Assembly: GCA_965198675.1 (NCBI GenBank)
Contig: OZ240666.1
Span: 1,612,001-1,676,000 of the forward strand
Direction of reading: 5' to 3'
Source: Prochloron sp965198675
GTDB taxonomy: Bacteria > Cyanobacteriota > Cyanobacteriia > Cyanobacteriales > Prochloraceae
Length of the DNA stretch: 64,000 nucleotides
Positions 11,939 through 21,370 of the stretch are shown one piece after another. Made by a program: the position numbers and the translations under genes. Under the pieces are notes generated by a model that was not told the DNA's origin, did not search any database, and was given only the letters and a program-made list of their open reading frames with translations. The stretch's first letter is position 1. Each line of letters starts with the position of its first letter.

Positions 11939-13348
11939 ATGACTGCTGTGCCTATTCCTCGCCACCCATCACAGAATGGGAATGTCATCAATAGAAATAA
12001 CGAAATAGAAGCAACATCTGTTTTGGTATTGAAAGAATTGGTGGCACGCTTGCACCGAGAACAGTATAAAGTTCAAAACTTGTTAAGTTCTCTCGGGTTT
12101 GCCCTGCGCAGCTATAATAACTTGAATCAGTTTTTAGATCTGACACCTCTAATGGCAGCAAGGGTAGCGGAGGCTTCGGGGGGCGCTCTGATTCTCTTTA
12201 AGCAAGGTCAAGTGGGATCTTATCAACTCCATTGTCAGGAGGGGGTCCCTTGTCAGGATATTCGACGGGTGTTGGAGCGGGTAACTCGCAAGAACCGCCA
12301 AGAGAGTAAAGATTCATCTAAGGCAAGACCAGGTTCCATTGACGAACAAGTGAGACAATATCTGGGCTCGGAGGTATATTTGTTCAGCACGCCGATTTTG
12401 GTGAAAAATACTGAACGAGGACACCTGTACGTCTTCAGCAACTCTCCAGAATACGATTGGACCCTAAGGCGACGGAAATTAGTCCAGTTAGTGGCCGACC
12501 AAACAGCGGTAGCTATTGCTAACCACGAGTTGACAGAGGAACTGCGCCAGAAAGAAAGGCAGGATCGGGAGTTAGAAATTGCTGCGAAAATTCAGTTCCA
12601 CTTCCTACCCAGGGAATGCCCCCAAATCAAAGGGGTAGCATTAGCAGCAGAATGCCGCACTGCTAACAAGGTTGGAGGGGATTACTACGATTTTATTCCC
12701 ACCAACTACGATAGAATCAGTAGCACTGATGTTGAGACAGGGTCAAGTTCCGTTCCTTGGAGTATTGTCATTGGGGATGTGATGGGTAAAGGTGTCCCTG
12801 CTGGCTTGATTATGACTATGACTCGGGGAATGCTGCGAGGGGAAATTCTGAACCGGAACTCCCCAGCTCAAATTCTGGAACATTTAAACCGGGTAATGTA
12901 TGCTGATTTGGAAAATTCCCACCGCTTTGTCACTCTCTTTTATTCGGAATACGACCCAGAAACCGGTATTCTCTCCTATAGTAATGCGGCTCACAATCCT
13001 CCTTTGTGGTGGGAAGCTGCTACTGGTTCGATCCAAAAATTAGATACCTGGGGTATGCTAGTGGGACTGGATGCGGATTCGAGCTATGAAGATGCCCAGG
13101 TAAAGCTATCTTGTGGAGATATAATTATCTATTATACCGATGGGTTTACCGATGCGGTCAATCAAGATGGGGAGCGTTTTGATGAAGATAACCTCTATCG
13201 GGCTTTCCAATGGGCTTGCGAACACTGCGATAGTCCCCAGTCTATTCTGGATTACCTCTTTGAGAGAGTTCAGCAATTTATTGGTTCGAGCAACCGCTCG
13301 GGGGATGATATGACTTTGGTTGTTATGCAAGTTAAATCTTCGGATTAA
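11939..13348 (+). CDS. GAF-containing PP2C (SpoIIE/RsbU-type) serine phosphatase
   Basis: A 469-residue protein. The N-terminal third includes a GAF-like region (about 65-200; ends RKLVQLVADQTAVAIANHEL), a short coiled linker (EELRQKERQDRELEIAAKIQ), and a PP2C/SpoIIE catalytic domain. Metal-binding signatures are NKVGGDYYDF near 246, SIVIGDVMGKGVPAGL near 275, YYTDGFTDAVNQDGE near 403, and the C-terminal SGDDMTLVVMQV. Such proteins remove phosphate from anti-sigma-antagonist-like partners in partner-switching pathways. No such partner gene is adjacent, so the substrate is unknown. The catalytic residues look intact. Confidence 0.92.
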   Translation: MTAVPIPRHPSQNGNVINRNNEIEATSVLVLKELVARLHREQYKVQNLLSSLGFALRSYNNLNQFLDLTPLMAARVAEASGGALILFKQGQVGSYQLHCQEGVPCQDIRRVLERVTRKNRQESKDSSKARPGSIDEQVRQYLGSEVYLFSTPILVKNTERGHLYVFSNSPEYDWTLRRRKLVQLVADQTAVAIANHELTEELRQKERQDRELEIAAKIQFHFLPRECPQIKGVALAAECRTANKVGGDYYDFIPTNYDRISSTDVETGSSSVPWSIVIGDVMGKGVPAGLIMTMTRGMLRGEILNRNSPAQILEHLNRVMYADLENSHRFVTLFYSEYDPETGILSYSNAAHNPPLWWEAATGSIQKLDTWGMLVGLDADSSYEDAQVKLSCGDIIIYYTDGFTDAVNQDGERFDEDNLYRAFQWACEHCDSPQSILDYLFERVQQFIGSSNRSGDDMTLVVMQVKSSD

Positions 13349-13391
13349 AATAAACAAAGCTGCTCAAAGTTTGTTACAGGAGATTATTCGG

Positions 13392-13583
13392 ATGGCTATC
13401 TTGGAAATCAACACAGGGAATGATCAATTGACTGATACTTTCCAAATAAGTCGCAATATGTTCGTGGGAAGCATTGAATTACCCCACTATGGTACTTTAT
13501 TGGCTCAGTCTATAGAAGATCCAGATGTTCTCGGTCAGATGCAAAAGGGATGGAATAATTTTATTGATTCTGGTCAAGTCTGA
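13392..13583 (+). CDS. Small hypothetical protein
   Basis: From ATG at 13392 a 63-residue protein is encoded: MAILEINTGNDQLTDTFQIS at the start and GQMQKGWNNFIDSGQV at the end. A longer frame begins inside the phosphatase 3' end but has no better start. It lies between the PP2C gene and argH on the same strand. I recognise no domain. The acidic, soluble composition suggests a real small protein, but support is modest. Confidence 0.45.
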   Translation: MAILEINTGNDQLTDTFQISRNMFVGSIELPHYGTLLAQSIEDPDVLGQMQKGWNNFIDSGQV

Positions 13584-13652
13584 GCACTGCTGATAGGGCT
13601 GGTTATCGGTTATATGTTTCGTTCTTTGACATCTTCTTGAAGCAATTGAGAA

Positions 13653-15038
13653 ATGAAGGAAAAAAAAACTTGGAGCGATCGCTTTGAGTCCGCACTCCAT
13701 CCGGCGATCGCCCACTTTAATGCCAGTATCGGTTTCGATATCCAATTGCTAGAATATGACTTGACAGGTTCCGTGGCTCATGCTAAAATGCTGGGCCAAA
13801 CTGGGATTATCTCGGAGGCGGAAGCTGAAGAGTTAGTGGCAGGTTTAGAACAAATTCGGCAAGAATATCGGGAGGGAAAGTTTAACCCCGGTGTTGAGGA
13901 TGAGGACGTTCACTTTGCGGTGGAACGGCGTCTGATTGAAATAGTAGGAGATGGGGGGAAGAAATTACATACGGCGCGCTCCCGCAATGACCAAGTTGCT
14001 ACGGACCTGCGCCTTTATGCAAGAGAGCAAATTACCCTGATAAGAGACCAATTACGAGCATACCAACAGGTTCTCCTGGACCTTGCCCTTCAGAACGTGG
14101 AAACCTTAATTCCGGGCTATACTCACCTGCAAAGGGCACAACCTTTGAGTTTAGCCCATCACCTGTTGGCTTACTTTCAGATGGCACAGCGGGACTGGGA
14201 AAGATTGGGAGAAATATACGGGCGGACTAATATCTGTCCTTTAGGTAGTGGTGCTTTGGCGGGGACAACTTTTCCGATTGACCGGGATTATACCGCTGCT
14301 CTCTTGAATTTTGACGGGGTTTGTGGCAACAGTCTAGATGGGGTGAGCGATCGGGATTTTGCTATTGAGTTTCTCTTAGGGGCCAGTTTAATTATGGTTC
14401 ACCTCAGCCGCTTGAGTGAAGAAATAATTCTCTGGTCTTCTAGAGAGTTCAACTTCATCGCCTTGAAAGATAGCTGTGCTACCGGTTCTAGTATTATGCC
14501 CCAGAAGAAAAATCCCGATGTTCCTGAACTGGTACGGGGCAAAAGCGGACGGGTGTTCGGCCACTTACAAGCAATGTTAGTATTAATGAAAGGTTTGCCC
14601 TTAGCCTATAACAAAGACTTGCAAGAAGATAAGGAAGCTATCTTTGATGGGGTCAAAACTGTTAAAGCTTCCCTTAACGCTATGACCATTCTCTTGTCCG
14701 AGGGGTTAGAATTTCAAACAGCACGTCTGGAAGTAGCTGTTGCTGAAGATTTCTCCAATGCTACCGATGTGGCTGACTATCTCGCTGCTAAAGGCGTTCC
14801 TTTCCGGGAAGCTTATAATTTGGTGGGGAAAGTTGTTAAAACCAGTATTGCTGGGGGTAAGTTATTGCGGGATTTAAGTTTAGCAGAATGGCAGCAACTC
14901 CATCCAGCTGTGACCGGGGATATTATAGATGCGATCGCACCTTCGCAAGTTGTAGCAGCCCGCAATAGTTATGGCGGTACTGGTTTTGAGCAGGTGAGAG
15001 CGCAGATCGCCGAAGCAAAGTCTTTGCTAAAATTATAA
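13653..15038 (+). CDS. argH: Argininosuccinate lyase
   Basis: A 461-residue fumarase/aspartase-superfamily enzyme that cleaves argininosuccinate to arginine and fumarate, the last step of arginine synthesis. The conserved blocks are VHFAVERRLIE, TARSRNDQVATDLRLY, GYTHLQRAQPLSLAHH and the signature loop GSSIMPQKKNPDVPEL. Length is normal and no defect is visible. HIP1 sites (GCGATCGC) occur at the 5' end. It is followed 30 bases later by the Nudix gene. Confidence 0.97.
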   Translation: MKEKKTWSDRFESALHPAIAHFNASIGFDIQLLEYDLTGSVAHAKMLGQTGIISEAEAEELVAGLEQIRQEYREGKFNPGVEDEDVHFAVERRLIEIVGDGGKKLHTARSRNDQVATDLRLYAREQITLIRDQLRAYQQVLLDLALQNVETLIPGYTHLQRAQPLSLAHHLLAYFQMAQRDWERLGEIYGRTNICPLGSGALAGTTFPIDRDYTAALLNFDGVCGNSLDGVSDRDFAIEFLLGASLIMVHLSRLSEEIILWSSREFNFIALKDSCATGSSIMPQKKNPDVPELVRGKSGRVFGHLQAMLVLMKGLPLAYNKDLQEDKEAIFDGVKTVKASLNAMTILLSEGLEFQTARLEVAVAEDFSNATDVADYLAAKGVPFREAYNLVGKVVKTSIAGGKLLRDLSLAEWQQLHPAVTGDIIDAIAPSQVVAARNSYGGTGFEQVRAQIAEAKSLLKL

Positions 15039-15068
15039 TAATGACATCCTAAAAATTGGAAAAAATTA

Positions 15069-16133
15069 ATGTCTGATGTCCGATTGCGTTGTGCTTGGCA
15101 ATTTGTAACTACGACAGGGAGAATTATCTTGCGCCATCCTATGACTAGGATAAATATTGTACCAATATTCTCCAAAGATGGTTATATTGTTTTAGTTATG
15201 GGGCGAGATACTGGTGAATGGACTTTACCCGGTGGTTTAGTAGAATGGTCAGAAAGTGTTCCCAATGCAGCTAAACGGGAATTAACCAAAACAACTGGAT
15301 TAGAATTAGGTGCTATTCGCAATTTGGTGGGGGTTTATTCGGTACAAAATCAATCTGAAGGTCATGCTATTTGCTTGACAGTAGAGGTAGAGGCAAAAGA
15401 AGATATTAGACTAGAAAATATGCGGGAATTTTCTGAAGCAAAAGCTTTTAAACAAGAAGATTTCCCAAATCTTACCTTAAGCACATATTGCTCACAACAG
15501 CTCAAAGATTATCTCCAAAGTTCCCAGCAGCCTCAAGAAAATGCTATTTATCGATTTGGTAATTCATCTAGAGGAAGGATCCCCCCTGCCCCCCTTGTAT
15601 TCCCCTCCGAAGAGAGATCGGAGAGAGGGGGAAGGTTAGAAGACAAGGGAGAGGGTTGTCGTCTCCGACATTTATTTATAACTTGGCTTGGAGTTATCTT
15701 TCGCTATCCAGTTGTGGGTGCTACAATTATAGCAATACTTCCCGATGGCAAAATTGTTTTGGTTAAACGACCGAAAAAAAGTGACCGAGAAGAGGAATGG
15801 GGTTTACCTGGAGGGATGGTAGATTGGGGTGAAGATATACCTGCTACAGTAAGTCGGGAGTTGAAAGAAGAAACTGGATTGAATTTAGTTAAAATTAAAA
15901 GAATAGTCGGTGTTTATTCAGAAGCGTTTCGAGATCCGAGAGTGCATTCCATAGCCTTATCCGTAGAGGTAGAAGCGGAGGGTACCTTTCAGGTAGAAGA
16001 TACTTTAGAGATAGAGGAAGCGAGAGCATTTACGGTTGAGGAGTTGCGACCAAAACTCAAGAATATGGTGCTGATCCACGACCATCGCCGACAGTTACAA
16101 GACTATTTTCAAGGTTTGACCACTATAGCTTAA
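15069..16133 (+). CDS. Tandem double-Nudix hydrolase with a repeat-derived linker
   Basis: A 354-residue protein with two Nudix domains. The first (about 25-155) has GGLVEWSESVPNAAKRELTK but reads TKTTGL where the family has xEExGL, so its metal-binding glutamates are missing. The second (about 215-345) has the full box G-MVDWG-E-DIPATVS-RELKEETGL and should hydrolyse a nucleoside-diphosphate derivative. Between them, residues about 173-205 are rich in R, G, P and E and come from a palindromic C- and G-rich repeat at about 15570-15655. This resembles a duplicated gene pair fused across an inserted repeat. The substrate is unknown. Confidence 0.85.
   Translation: MSDVRLRCAWQFVTTTGRIILRHPMTRINIVPIFSKDGYIVLVMGRDTGEWTLPGGLVEWSESVPNAAKRELTKTTGLELGAIRNLVGVYSVQNQSEGHAICLTVEVEAKEDIRLENMREFSEAKAFKQEDFPNLTLSTYCSQQLKDYLQSSQQPQENAIYRFGNSSRGRIPPAPLVFPSEERSERGGRLEDKGEGCRLRHLFITWLGVIFRYPVVGATIIAILPDGKIVLVKRPKKSDREEEWGLPGGMVDWGEDIPATVSRELKEETGLNLVKIKRIVGVYSEAFRDPRVHSIALSVEVEAEGTFQVEDTLEIEEARAFTVEELRPKLKNMVLIHDHRRQLQDYFQGLTTIA
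15570..15655. repeat. Palindromic repeat inside the Nudix linker
   Basis: Bases 15577-15655 contain GGATCCCCCCTGCCCCCCTT, TCCCCTCCGA, TCGGAGAGAGGGGGA and ACAAGGGAGAGG, which fold back on one another. A similar GGATC-CCCCC... element occurs inside sasA. It is translated in frame as part of the linker. Confidence 0.65.
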
Positions 16134-16139
16134 AAAAAT

Positions 16140-16200
16140 TTCACGCAGCGGTGCGGTGCGTTCTTCTCGAATCAGATTCGGGCTTATTGCGCACCAAGAC
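16140..16200. repeat. Intergenic palindromic repeat
   Basis: ACGCAGCGGTGCGGTGCG, TTCTCGAATCAGATTCGGG and TTGCGCACC form short inverted pairs between the Nudix gene and the next gene. It belongs to the same general class of GC-rich dispersed palindromes seen inside genes in this window. Confidence 0.45.
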
Positions 16201-16220
16201 AGAGGCACAGAGACTCAGAG

Positions 16221-16709
16221 ATGAAGATTGAGAAGACATCAGTAGAAAAGTCCATGGAAGAACAGGGAATGGGGGATATTCTGCTGCTGCTAGAACATTT
16301 AGCACAAAGAGAGACTATAACCGTCAAGCTTATACTAGATCGCCTCTATGATGTGGGTTCGGTAAACTTAATTAACAAGAAGTTTCGCTCCCGTACCCTC
16401 AACAAAACGATGAAACTGATTACAAAAACTTCTAAGCCAGTCTTCAAAGTAATTGCTCTGCGCTGGTTTCAGCAGAATTGCCCCAAACTAATTGCCGACT
16501 GGCTCCACGAAAAGGTTAGTTTTCCCCAAGAGGAAGATAAACCAGAAAAAGAGGTACAGCTCCAAGTATATTCTCTACCAGAAGGGGAAGAAAATAAAGC
16601 TATTGAGGTGGTAAGACGCCTCCAGAGTCGAGTGAGAGTGCTAACGGGAATGTTAATTGGGGCGATCGCTCTTTCTGGCGGCAGTTTTCTCTGGTTCTTC
16701 TCGAAGTAA
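16221..16709 (+). CDS. Conserved hypothetical protein with C-terminal membrane anchor
   Basis: A 162-residue protein. Residues about 10-110 are soluble and basic (LLLLEHLAQRETITVKLILDRLYDVGSVNLINKK), followed by an acidic linker and one C-terminal transmembrane segment (VLTGMLIGAIALSGGSFLWFF). I recall similar tail-anchored proteins of unknown function in cyanobacteria but cannot name a family. A group II intron starts 12 bases after its stop codon. Confidence 0.7.
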   Translation: MKIEKTSVEKSMEEQGMGDILLLLEHLAQRETITVKLILDRLYDVGSVNLINKKFRSRTLNKTMKLITKTSKPVFKVIALRWFQQNCPKLIADWLHEKVSFPQEEDKPEKEVQLQVYSLPEGEENKAIEVVRRLQSRVRVLTGMLIGAIALSGGSFLWFFSK

Positions 16710-16720
16710 GGAATATAGCA

Positions 16721-18484
16721 GGGCGACTCGAAGCGTGCGAAAATCGCGGCTTAGTAGCCGAAATATAAACCCGGGCCTGGTACTGTAAGAACGATGGAAA
16801 TCGTAGGATGCGTTACGCTGACGGATTCTGCCTTGTCACTACGTACGATGCGTTACGCCAACAAAGTTTGTATTGTTTGCGTAACGCATCGTACCCTGCC
16901 GCTAACGAGGAGAATCTATGGGACGCCAAGGGCGGCACCTTCGGTGTAACAGGTATCCCGGAAACGGGTGAAGTGAATCACCGGAAAAAGCGTCTCATTC
17001 CTAAGAGTACAGCGTCAAGTTTGGAGGAGAAGGCCTCCTTAATGGGCTTCTTAATCGATAATCAAAACCCCACTCTGTTTTGTTATGACAAGAATTTCCC
17101 TGGGGGGTCGGTGGGCGAACTGGTGAGACCTAAAGGTTCAGAACAATTTCTGATTTGGAACGAGGAAAAACGAATAGTACTTTCTCTTAGGGGTGGTACC
17201 CGGAGAGGGAGGGCAGGCATACCTCTATCGAGGCTGTTCGGATAGGACGCGGGAGCGAAAGCTATTAGCTAAATAATTGCCCGCAATGACCGAGAGCTGA
17301 AATTCTATTTAAAGGGATGCTTGATGGTTAACACCAGATACCGTCGTAGAAATACGAACGATGAAGATAATCCGGTTCTGAATTTAAAGTCCAGGTAAGA
17401 TGAAGGCGTGCGACTCGGAAGTCGCAGTAGTTAGTGGTTCAGCTGTCTGAACCCAATGGAGAGTGTCTCTCCGGTTCCCACCCGAAGGAGCTTTGGTAGC
17501 AATACTGGAGTTTCACAGCTAGAGGGTAATGCCTAATTCGTGAACTGTCTAGAGGATGCGGAGGGCTAGGGGAAGATTGGTATGGTAGCACGGTGGCGAA
17601 GCTTGCAGGGACGTCATCTTACGAAGAGCGAAAACTAGAATGATACGCTCTAGCCAAAAGGCAAGCAGTACATGTGAAATAGAGTTTGTCTTCACTCCAA
17701 CGTTTGACACCACACTGCCGTTCTAGGGAGCAACCTAACCCAATCGAATCTAACTAATGCGAAACGAGTAATACCGACCCAGGGTCGGCAGAAATGTCGT
17801 AGGAAAGAAGTAATTCGTACCAATTCCCTGGGGAGAAGGGACTCTTCTAAAAAGCGAAAGCTGCCAGAACGAAAGTTCAGAGGAATAAATAACTCGGCAG
17901 AAGTCCGCTGTCTACCCCCGGCATTGATTAATGGCGGGGGGAGCCTGCTCAGGCGCGGCGCTCTGCAGGCGTAGGAGAGGGTGAAACGTAATCTGAAACT
18001 GGAACTTGAAACCCAATGTTCTCCGTAAGTTAGATGCGTTAAGGTTTTATCGCAAAGGTCGTCGAAGCTAGAATCTAAGGAGGCTGTAAACCTTAATATG
18101 GTTTCCTGAAAGCTAGCACGGATAATGGGAAGTAAACGCGCTGGGATTAGGATGATACACCAGGAGCCGGATGCTTGGAAATCTTGCACGTCCGGTACTG
18201 CGTGGGGGAAAACCCGTAAGGGTCTACCTATCACGACCGAGTAGATGGAAAGTCGAAATTAGGCCCTGATAAATCCGAGTAGGAACAGAGAGAAAACCGA
18301 ACAAGATAGAAAGAGGCGAAGACTGCCACAGCACCCAGTACCAGCTGGATAGAGGTAGTCAAAGGGTTTTGAGCCTTCATAGAGGGCGAGTTTCAACCCG
18401 CAGGTCATAGGAGCCGTGTGAGGTGAAAGTTTCATGCACGGTTCCTACAGGGATGGGGTGGGTGACCACTCCTTCGACCCGAAC
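16721..18484 (+). mobile_element. Group II intron A, outer intron of a nested pair (ORF-less)
   Basis: The 5' end GGGCGACTCG at 16721 and the 3' end CGACCCGAAC at 18484 were set by alignment with the inverted copy B (20322-21370); flanks diverge exactly outside these points. Domain V is at about 18407-18443 (GGAGCCGTGTGAGGTGAAAG, then TTTCATGCACGGTTCC), followed by a domain VI hairpin (GGGGTGGGTGACCACTCC). The 3' end obeys the AY rule. The usual GTGYG start is GGGCG in both copies. About 280 bases of domain I present in B are replaced here by a GATGCGTTACGC/GCGTAACGCATC palindrome (about 16805-16895). No maturase is encoded. Another intron sits inside at 17408-18234. Confidence 0.85.
17408..18234 (+). 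mobile_element. Nested group II intron inside intron A
   Basis: It begins GTGCGACTCGG at 17408, the canonical group II 5' end. It has its own domain V at about 18160-18193 (GAGCCGGATGCTTGGAAATC, then TTGCACGTCCGG), then a domain VI hairpin ending CCTATCAC near 18234. Copy B of the outer intron lacks this block: sequence matching B resumes shortly after 18234 (CCTGATAAATCCGAGTAGG). About 830 bases, no ORF. The 5' end is firm; the 3' end could be off by a few bases because some 30 extra bases sit at the junction. Confidence 0.8.
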
Positions 18485-18499
18485 AAGTAAGGCTTGAAG

Positions 18500-18603
18500 G
18501 TACGCAGAGCGGATGATAGGAGACTGTCACGTCCGGTTCTTAGGGGAGGGGAGGGAAGTGATTCCTGATTGCGCAAGCAACCGCGTTAGCGTCCCTTACC
18601 CGA
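18500..18603 (+). mobile_element. Third group II intron 3' remnant (domains V-VI)
   Basis: GAGCGGATGATAGGAGACTG with TCACGTCCGGTTCTT around 18508-18542 folds as a domain V with one base missing in the lower stem. It is followed by a domain VI-like stem that carries a GATTGCGCAAGCAACCGCG palindromic insert and ends TTACCCGAC. It starts only about 20 bases after intron A ends, so three domain V motifs lie within 400 bases. Its 5' half is not found beside it. Confidence 0.55.
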
Positions 18604-18637
18604 CCAATAGATGGGTTTCCTGGGTAAAAACAATAGT

Positions 18638-20260
18638 TCATTCGGAACGAGTAGAAACTCGCCGGACTTCCACCGATACGGGATGCAATAGCCTGGTCGA
18701 TGTCGGTGGCGGAGGTTGGATGACAACAGCCTTACCGGAAAGGTGGGGGTAGGAAGCGGCGTAATTGCCGCCGGGTTTCATTAGAAGAGAAAACCAGCTG
18801 TGAATATCAGAACGAATAGGTGTTTCCAGAAATAACTCCGGTGCGGTAGTATCTAAAGTAAAGGTTAGGTGGATGGGAAGAGATTGTTCCCCGTTAATAT
18901 CGGTGGCAATTAATTGCAGGGTATAGGTTCCGTCTGGGAGATTTTCCCCGTAAATTCCTGCTAATTCTGACCTGATGAGGGTAAAACTTCCATTTGGTTG
19001 AATTTGAACCGTAATTTCTTTCATTTCTCCCCCAAAATTGCCCTGTAAACTCGCAATTTCGGAGTTAGAGGTAATGGTTCCCTCAATCGTGAGGTCTGAC
19101 GTAATTCTATCTGTAGTATCTGACCCAGTATCATTAGTTAATGTAGCCGAAACCGAAATATTACCCTTTTCATAAACCCTCATATTCCCAAACCGACTCA
19201 TTCCCGGGGGATTAGGTATATCATGGTCATTTCTAAAGGTGAGATAATTTACCTCCCCCGTGAGATATTCACCCACTGGAATGCGATAATGCTTCCAAGA
19301 ACCTGGAACTTCATAGAGCCCGGCAAAATCCTGAGCCATTCTTGATAACTGAGTTCCATGAAGTTGAAATTGCTGTTTTGCAGTTGCAGCCGTGTCAAAA
19401 TCGAATCCAATTCCGTGAATTTCCCCTTCTACTGTACTTTGAAAGTCAAATTCCATTACGGTATCTGGGGTAATATTATACTCATAATTGACAGCTTTCC
19501 AAAGATTTCCCGTCAAGGACAGGAAATTTCCGTCGGCAGTGGTTTCATATAATCCCTTCCTATCCTGGTTTCCCCCGTAACTTGTGAGAGGATATTCCTG
19601 AGTTATTTCTGTTTCATTTTCAATTGTAGTTACCCGCAATAATTGGGGGTTTTCGTAAACTCGAATATTTCCAAACCGACTCATTCCCGTGGGATTTTTG
19701 ACGTCATGGTCATTTCTAAAGGTGAGATAATTGACCTCCCCTGTATAATATCGACCCACTGGAATGCGATAATGCTGTAAACCACCCGTTACCTCATCGT
19801 AGTTAGCAAAATCCCGATTCATTCTTGACCGTTGAGTTCCATGAAGTTGAAATTGCTGTTTGGCAGTTGCCGACGTGTCAATATCAAAGCCAATTCCGTG
19901 AATTTCCCCTTCTACTACACTCTGAAAGTCAAATTCCATTACGGTATCTGGGGTAATATTATACTCATAATTGACAGCTTTCCAAAGATTTCCCGTCAAG
20001 GATAGGAAATTTCCGTCGAAACTGGTTTCATATGACCCCTTCTTGTCTTGGTTTCCCCCGTAAGAGACGAAGTCAGAGTTGTTAAAATTAAATATTTGGT
20101 TAGAGTCTTCCAGTGACGTGGTCTGGAGACTAATTTCTTCTAAGAAAGGAGTTTGGGAACTACTGGAAACCACCGTGGTCGCATTAATTTGTCCGGAACC
20201 TAGGACGTCTCCTTCCTGCCCGTTAATTATTTCCGTTATATCCGCCGTTGGCTGTTCCAT
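18638..20260 (-). CDS. Protein with duplicated carbohydrate-binding-like domains, 3' end disrupted
   Basis: From ATG at 20260 about 540 residues are encoded. The sequence has two tandem copies, about 140 residues each, of a beta-rich domain. Shared blocks are SYGGNQD, LSLTGNLWKAVNYEYNITPD, GEIHGIGFD, RIPVG and YLTFRNDHD. An Ig-like segment follows (GTYTLQLIATDINGEQSLPIHLTFTLDTTAPELF). The domain resembles modules in large secreted bacterial proteins and glycosidases; binding of glycans is inference. After about base 18800 the frame runs into intron-like sequence (LLHPVSVEVRRVSTRSE), so the natural C-terminus has been lost. The frame is open further upstream, but that part is intron B. Confidence 0.6.
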   Translation of the reverse strand: MEQPTADITEIINGQEGDVLGSGQINATTVVSSSSQTPFLEEISLQTTSLEDSNQIFNFNNSDFVSYGGNQDKKGSYETSFDGNFLSLTGNLWKAVNYEYNITPDTVMEFDFQSVVEGEIHGIGFDIDTSATAKQQFQLHGTQRSRMNRDFANYDEVTGGLQHYRIPVGRYYTGEVNYLTFRNDHDVKNPTGMSRFGNIRVYENPQLLRVTTIENETEITQEYPLTSYGGNQDRKGLYETTADGNFLSLTGNLWKAVNYEYNITPDTVMEFDFQSTVEGEIHGIGFDFDTAATAKQQFQLHGTQLSRMAQDFAGLYEVPGSWKHYRIPVGEYLTGEVNYLTFRNDHDIPNPPGMSRFGNMRVYEKGNISVSATLTNDTGSDTTDRITSDLTIEGTITSNSEIASLQGNFGGEMKEITVQIQPNGSFTLIRSELAGIYGENLPDGTYTLQLIATDINGEQSLPIHLTFTLDTTAPELFLETPIRSDIHSWFSLLMKPGGNYAASYPHLSGKAVVIQPPPPTSTRLLHPVSVEVRRVSTRSE

Positions 20261-20321
20261 GAGTTTTATCCTTTGTTTTGGGCTCCCCCGACTCTTTTCA
20301 GGGAACTTTAACTTGGTTTCA

Positions 20322-21370
20322 GTTCGGGTCGAAGGAGTGGTCACCCACCCCAGCTCCCTTTCAAAACCGTGCATGAGACTTTCACCTCACACGGCTCCTA
20401 TGACCTACGGGCTGAAACTCGCCTCATATAAGGCTAGAAACCCTTTGATTACCTCTATCCGTTTGGTACCGGGGGTTGTGGCAATCTTCGCCTTTCTTCT
20501 TTCCCTTTTCAGTCTTACTGGTTCCTACTCGGATTTATCAGGACTCTAAACTACCTTGACCTAAAATTCAGAACTAGGTTATCCTCTTCGTCCGTATCTC
20601 TACGGCGGTATTCGGTATTATTTCAACCTCAGGCATCCCTTTTGGGTAGAAATTAGCTCTCGGTCATTGCGGGCAATTGTTTCTGCTATTTCTAGCTTGC
20701 GTTTCGTTCCCGCGTCCTATCCGAATGGCCTCGATAGAGGTATGCCTGCCCTCCCTCTCTGGGTACCACCCCTATGAGAGAGAACCATTCGTTTTTCCTC
20801 GTTCCAAATCAGAAATTGTTCCGAACCTTTAGGTCTCACCATTTCGCCCATCGACCCCCCAGAGAAACTCTTATCATGAGAAAGACAGAGTGGGGTTTTG
20901 ATTATCGATTCAGAAGCCCATTAAAGAGGTCTCCCTCCAAACTAAACGGATTGCTCCGCGCTGTACTCCGAGATATGAGACGCTTTTTCCGGTGATTCAC
21001 TTCACCTGTTTCCAAGATACCTGTTGACCTTAGATTCTCCTCATTAGCGGCAGTGTCACTTTCGTGTCTGATTCCGCCCTGTTCCCAGCTTCACGCCCCG
21101 GAGGCTAACCCGGCAAGTCTGCTTGAATTCACAGCTGCGTGTGGGCAGATAGAGATTCACTTATCCCTTAAGTGGCTGGACTGTTTCACTGATTTCTGAC
21201 CAGTTATTTCACCAGCAATCCTGATTTAGTTGTCAAAGTACAGTCGCCTGTTGGCTCCGATGTCCTTTCAGCGGGTTTACCCACTTATATTCCTCACCGT
21301 TCTTACCGTACCAAGCCCGGGTTTATATTTCGGCTACTAAGCCGCGATTTTCACCCGGAACGAGTCGCCC
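20322..21370 (-). mobile_element. Group II intron B, inverted copy of the outer intron, without the nested intron
   Basis: On the minus strand it runs from GGGCGACTCG (21370-21361) to CGACCCGAAC (ending 20322), about 1050 bases, with domain V at about 20363-20399 (GGAGCCGTGTGAGGTGAAAG) and a domain VI hairpin. It matches intron A over both flanks of the nested insertion, so it serves as the uninterrupted reference. It has no ORF and would need a maturase in trans. It lies 61 bases upstream of the start codon of the duplicated-domain gene, on the same strand. Confidence 0.85.

Noticed and set aside
16808..17245. Open frame of 145 codons on plus
   Set aside because: It lies in group II intron domain I sequence shared with copy B, where the frame is not conserved.
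17692..18234. Open frame of 180 codons on minus
   Set aside because: It is antisense to the nested intron and has no family resemblance.
20261..20374. N-terminal extension of the duplicated-domain protein (MHGFERELGW...)
   Set aside because: The extension is intron B domain V-VI and exon leader; Met at 20260 is the sensible start.
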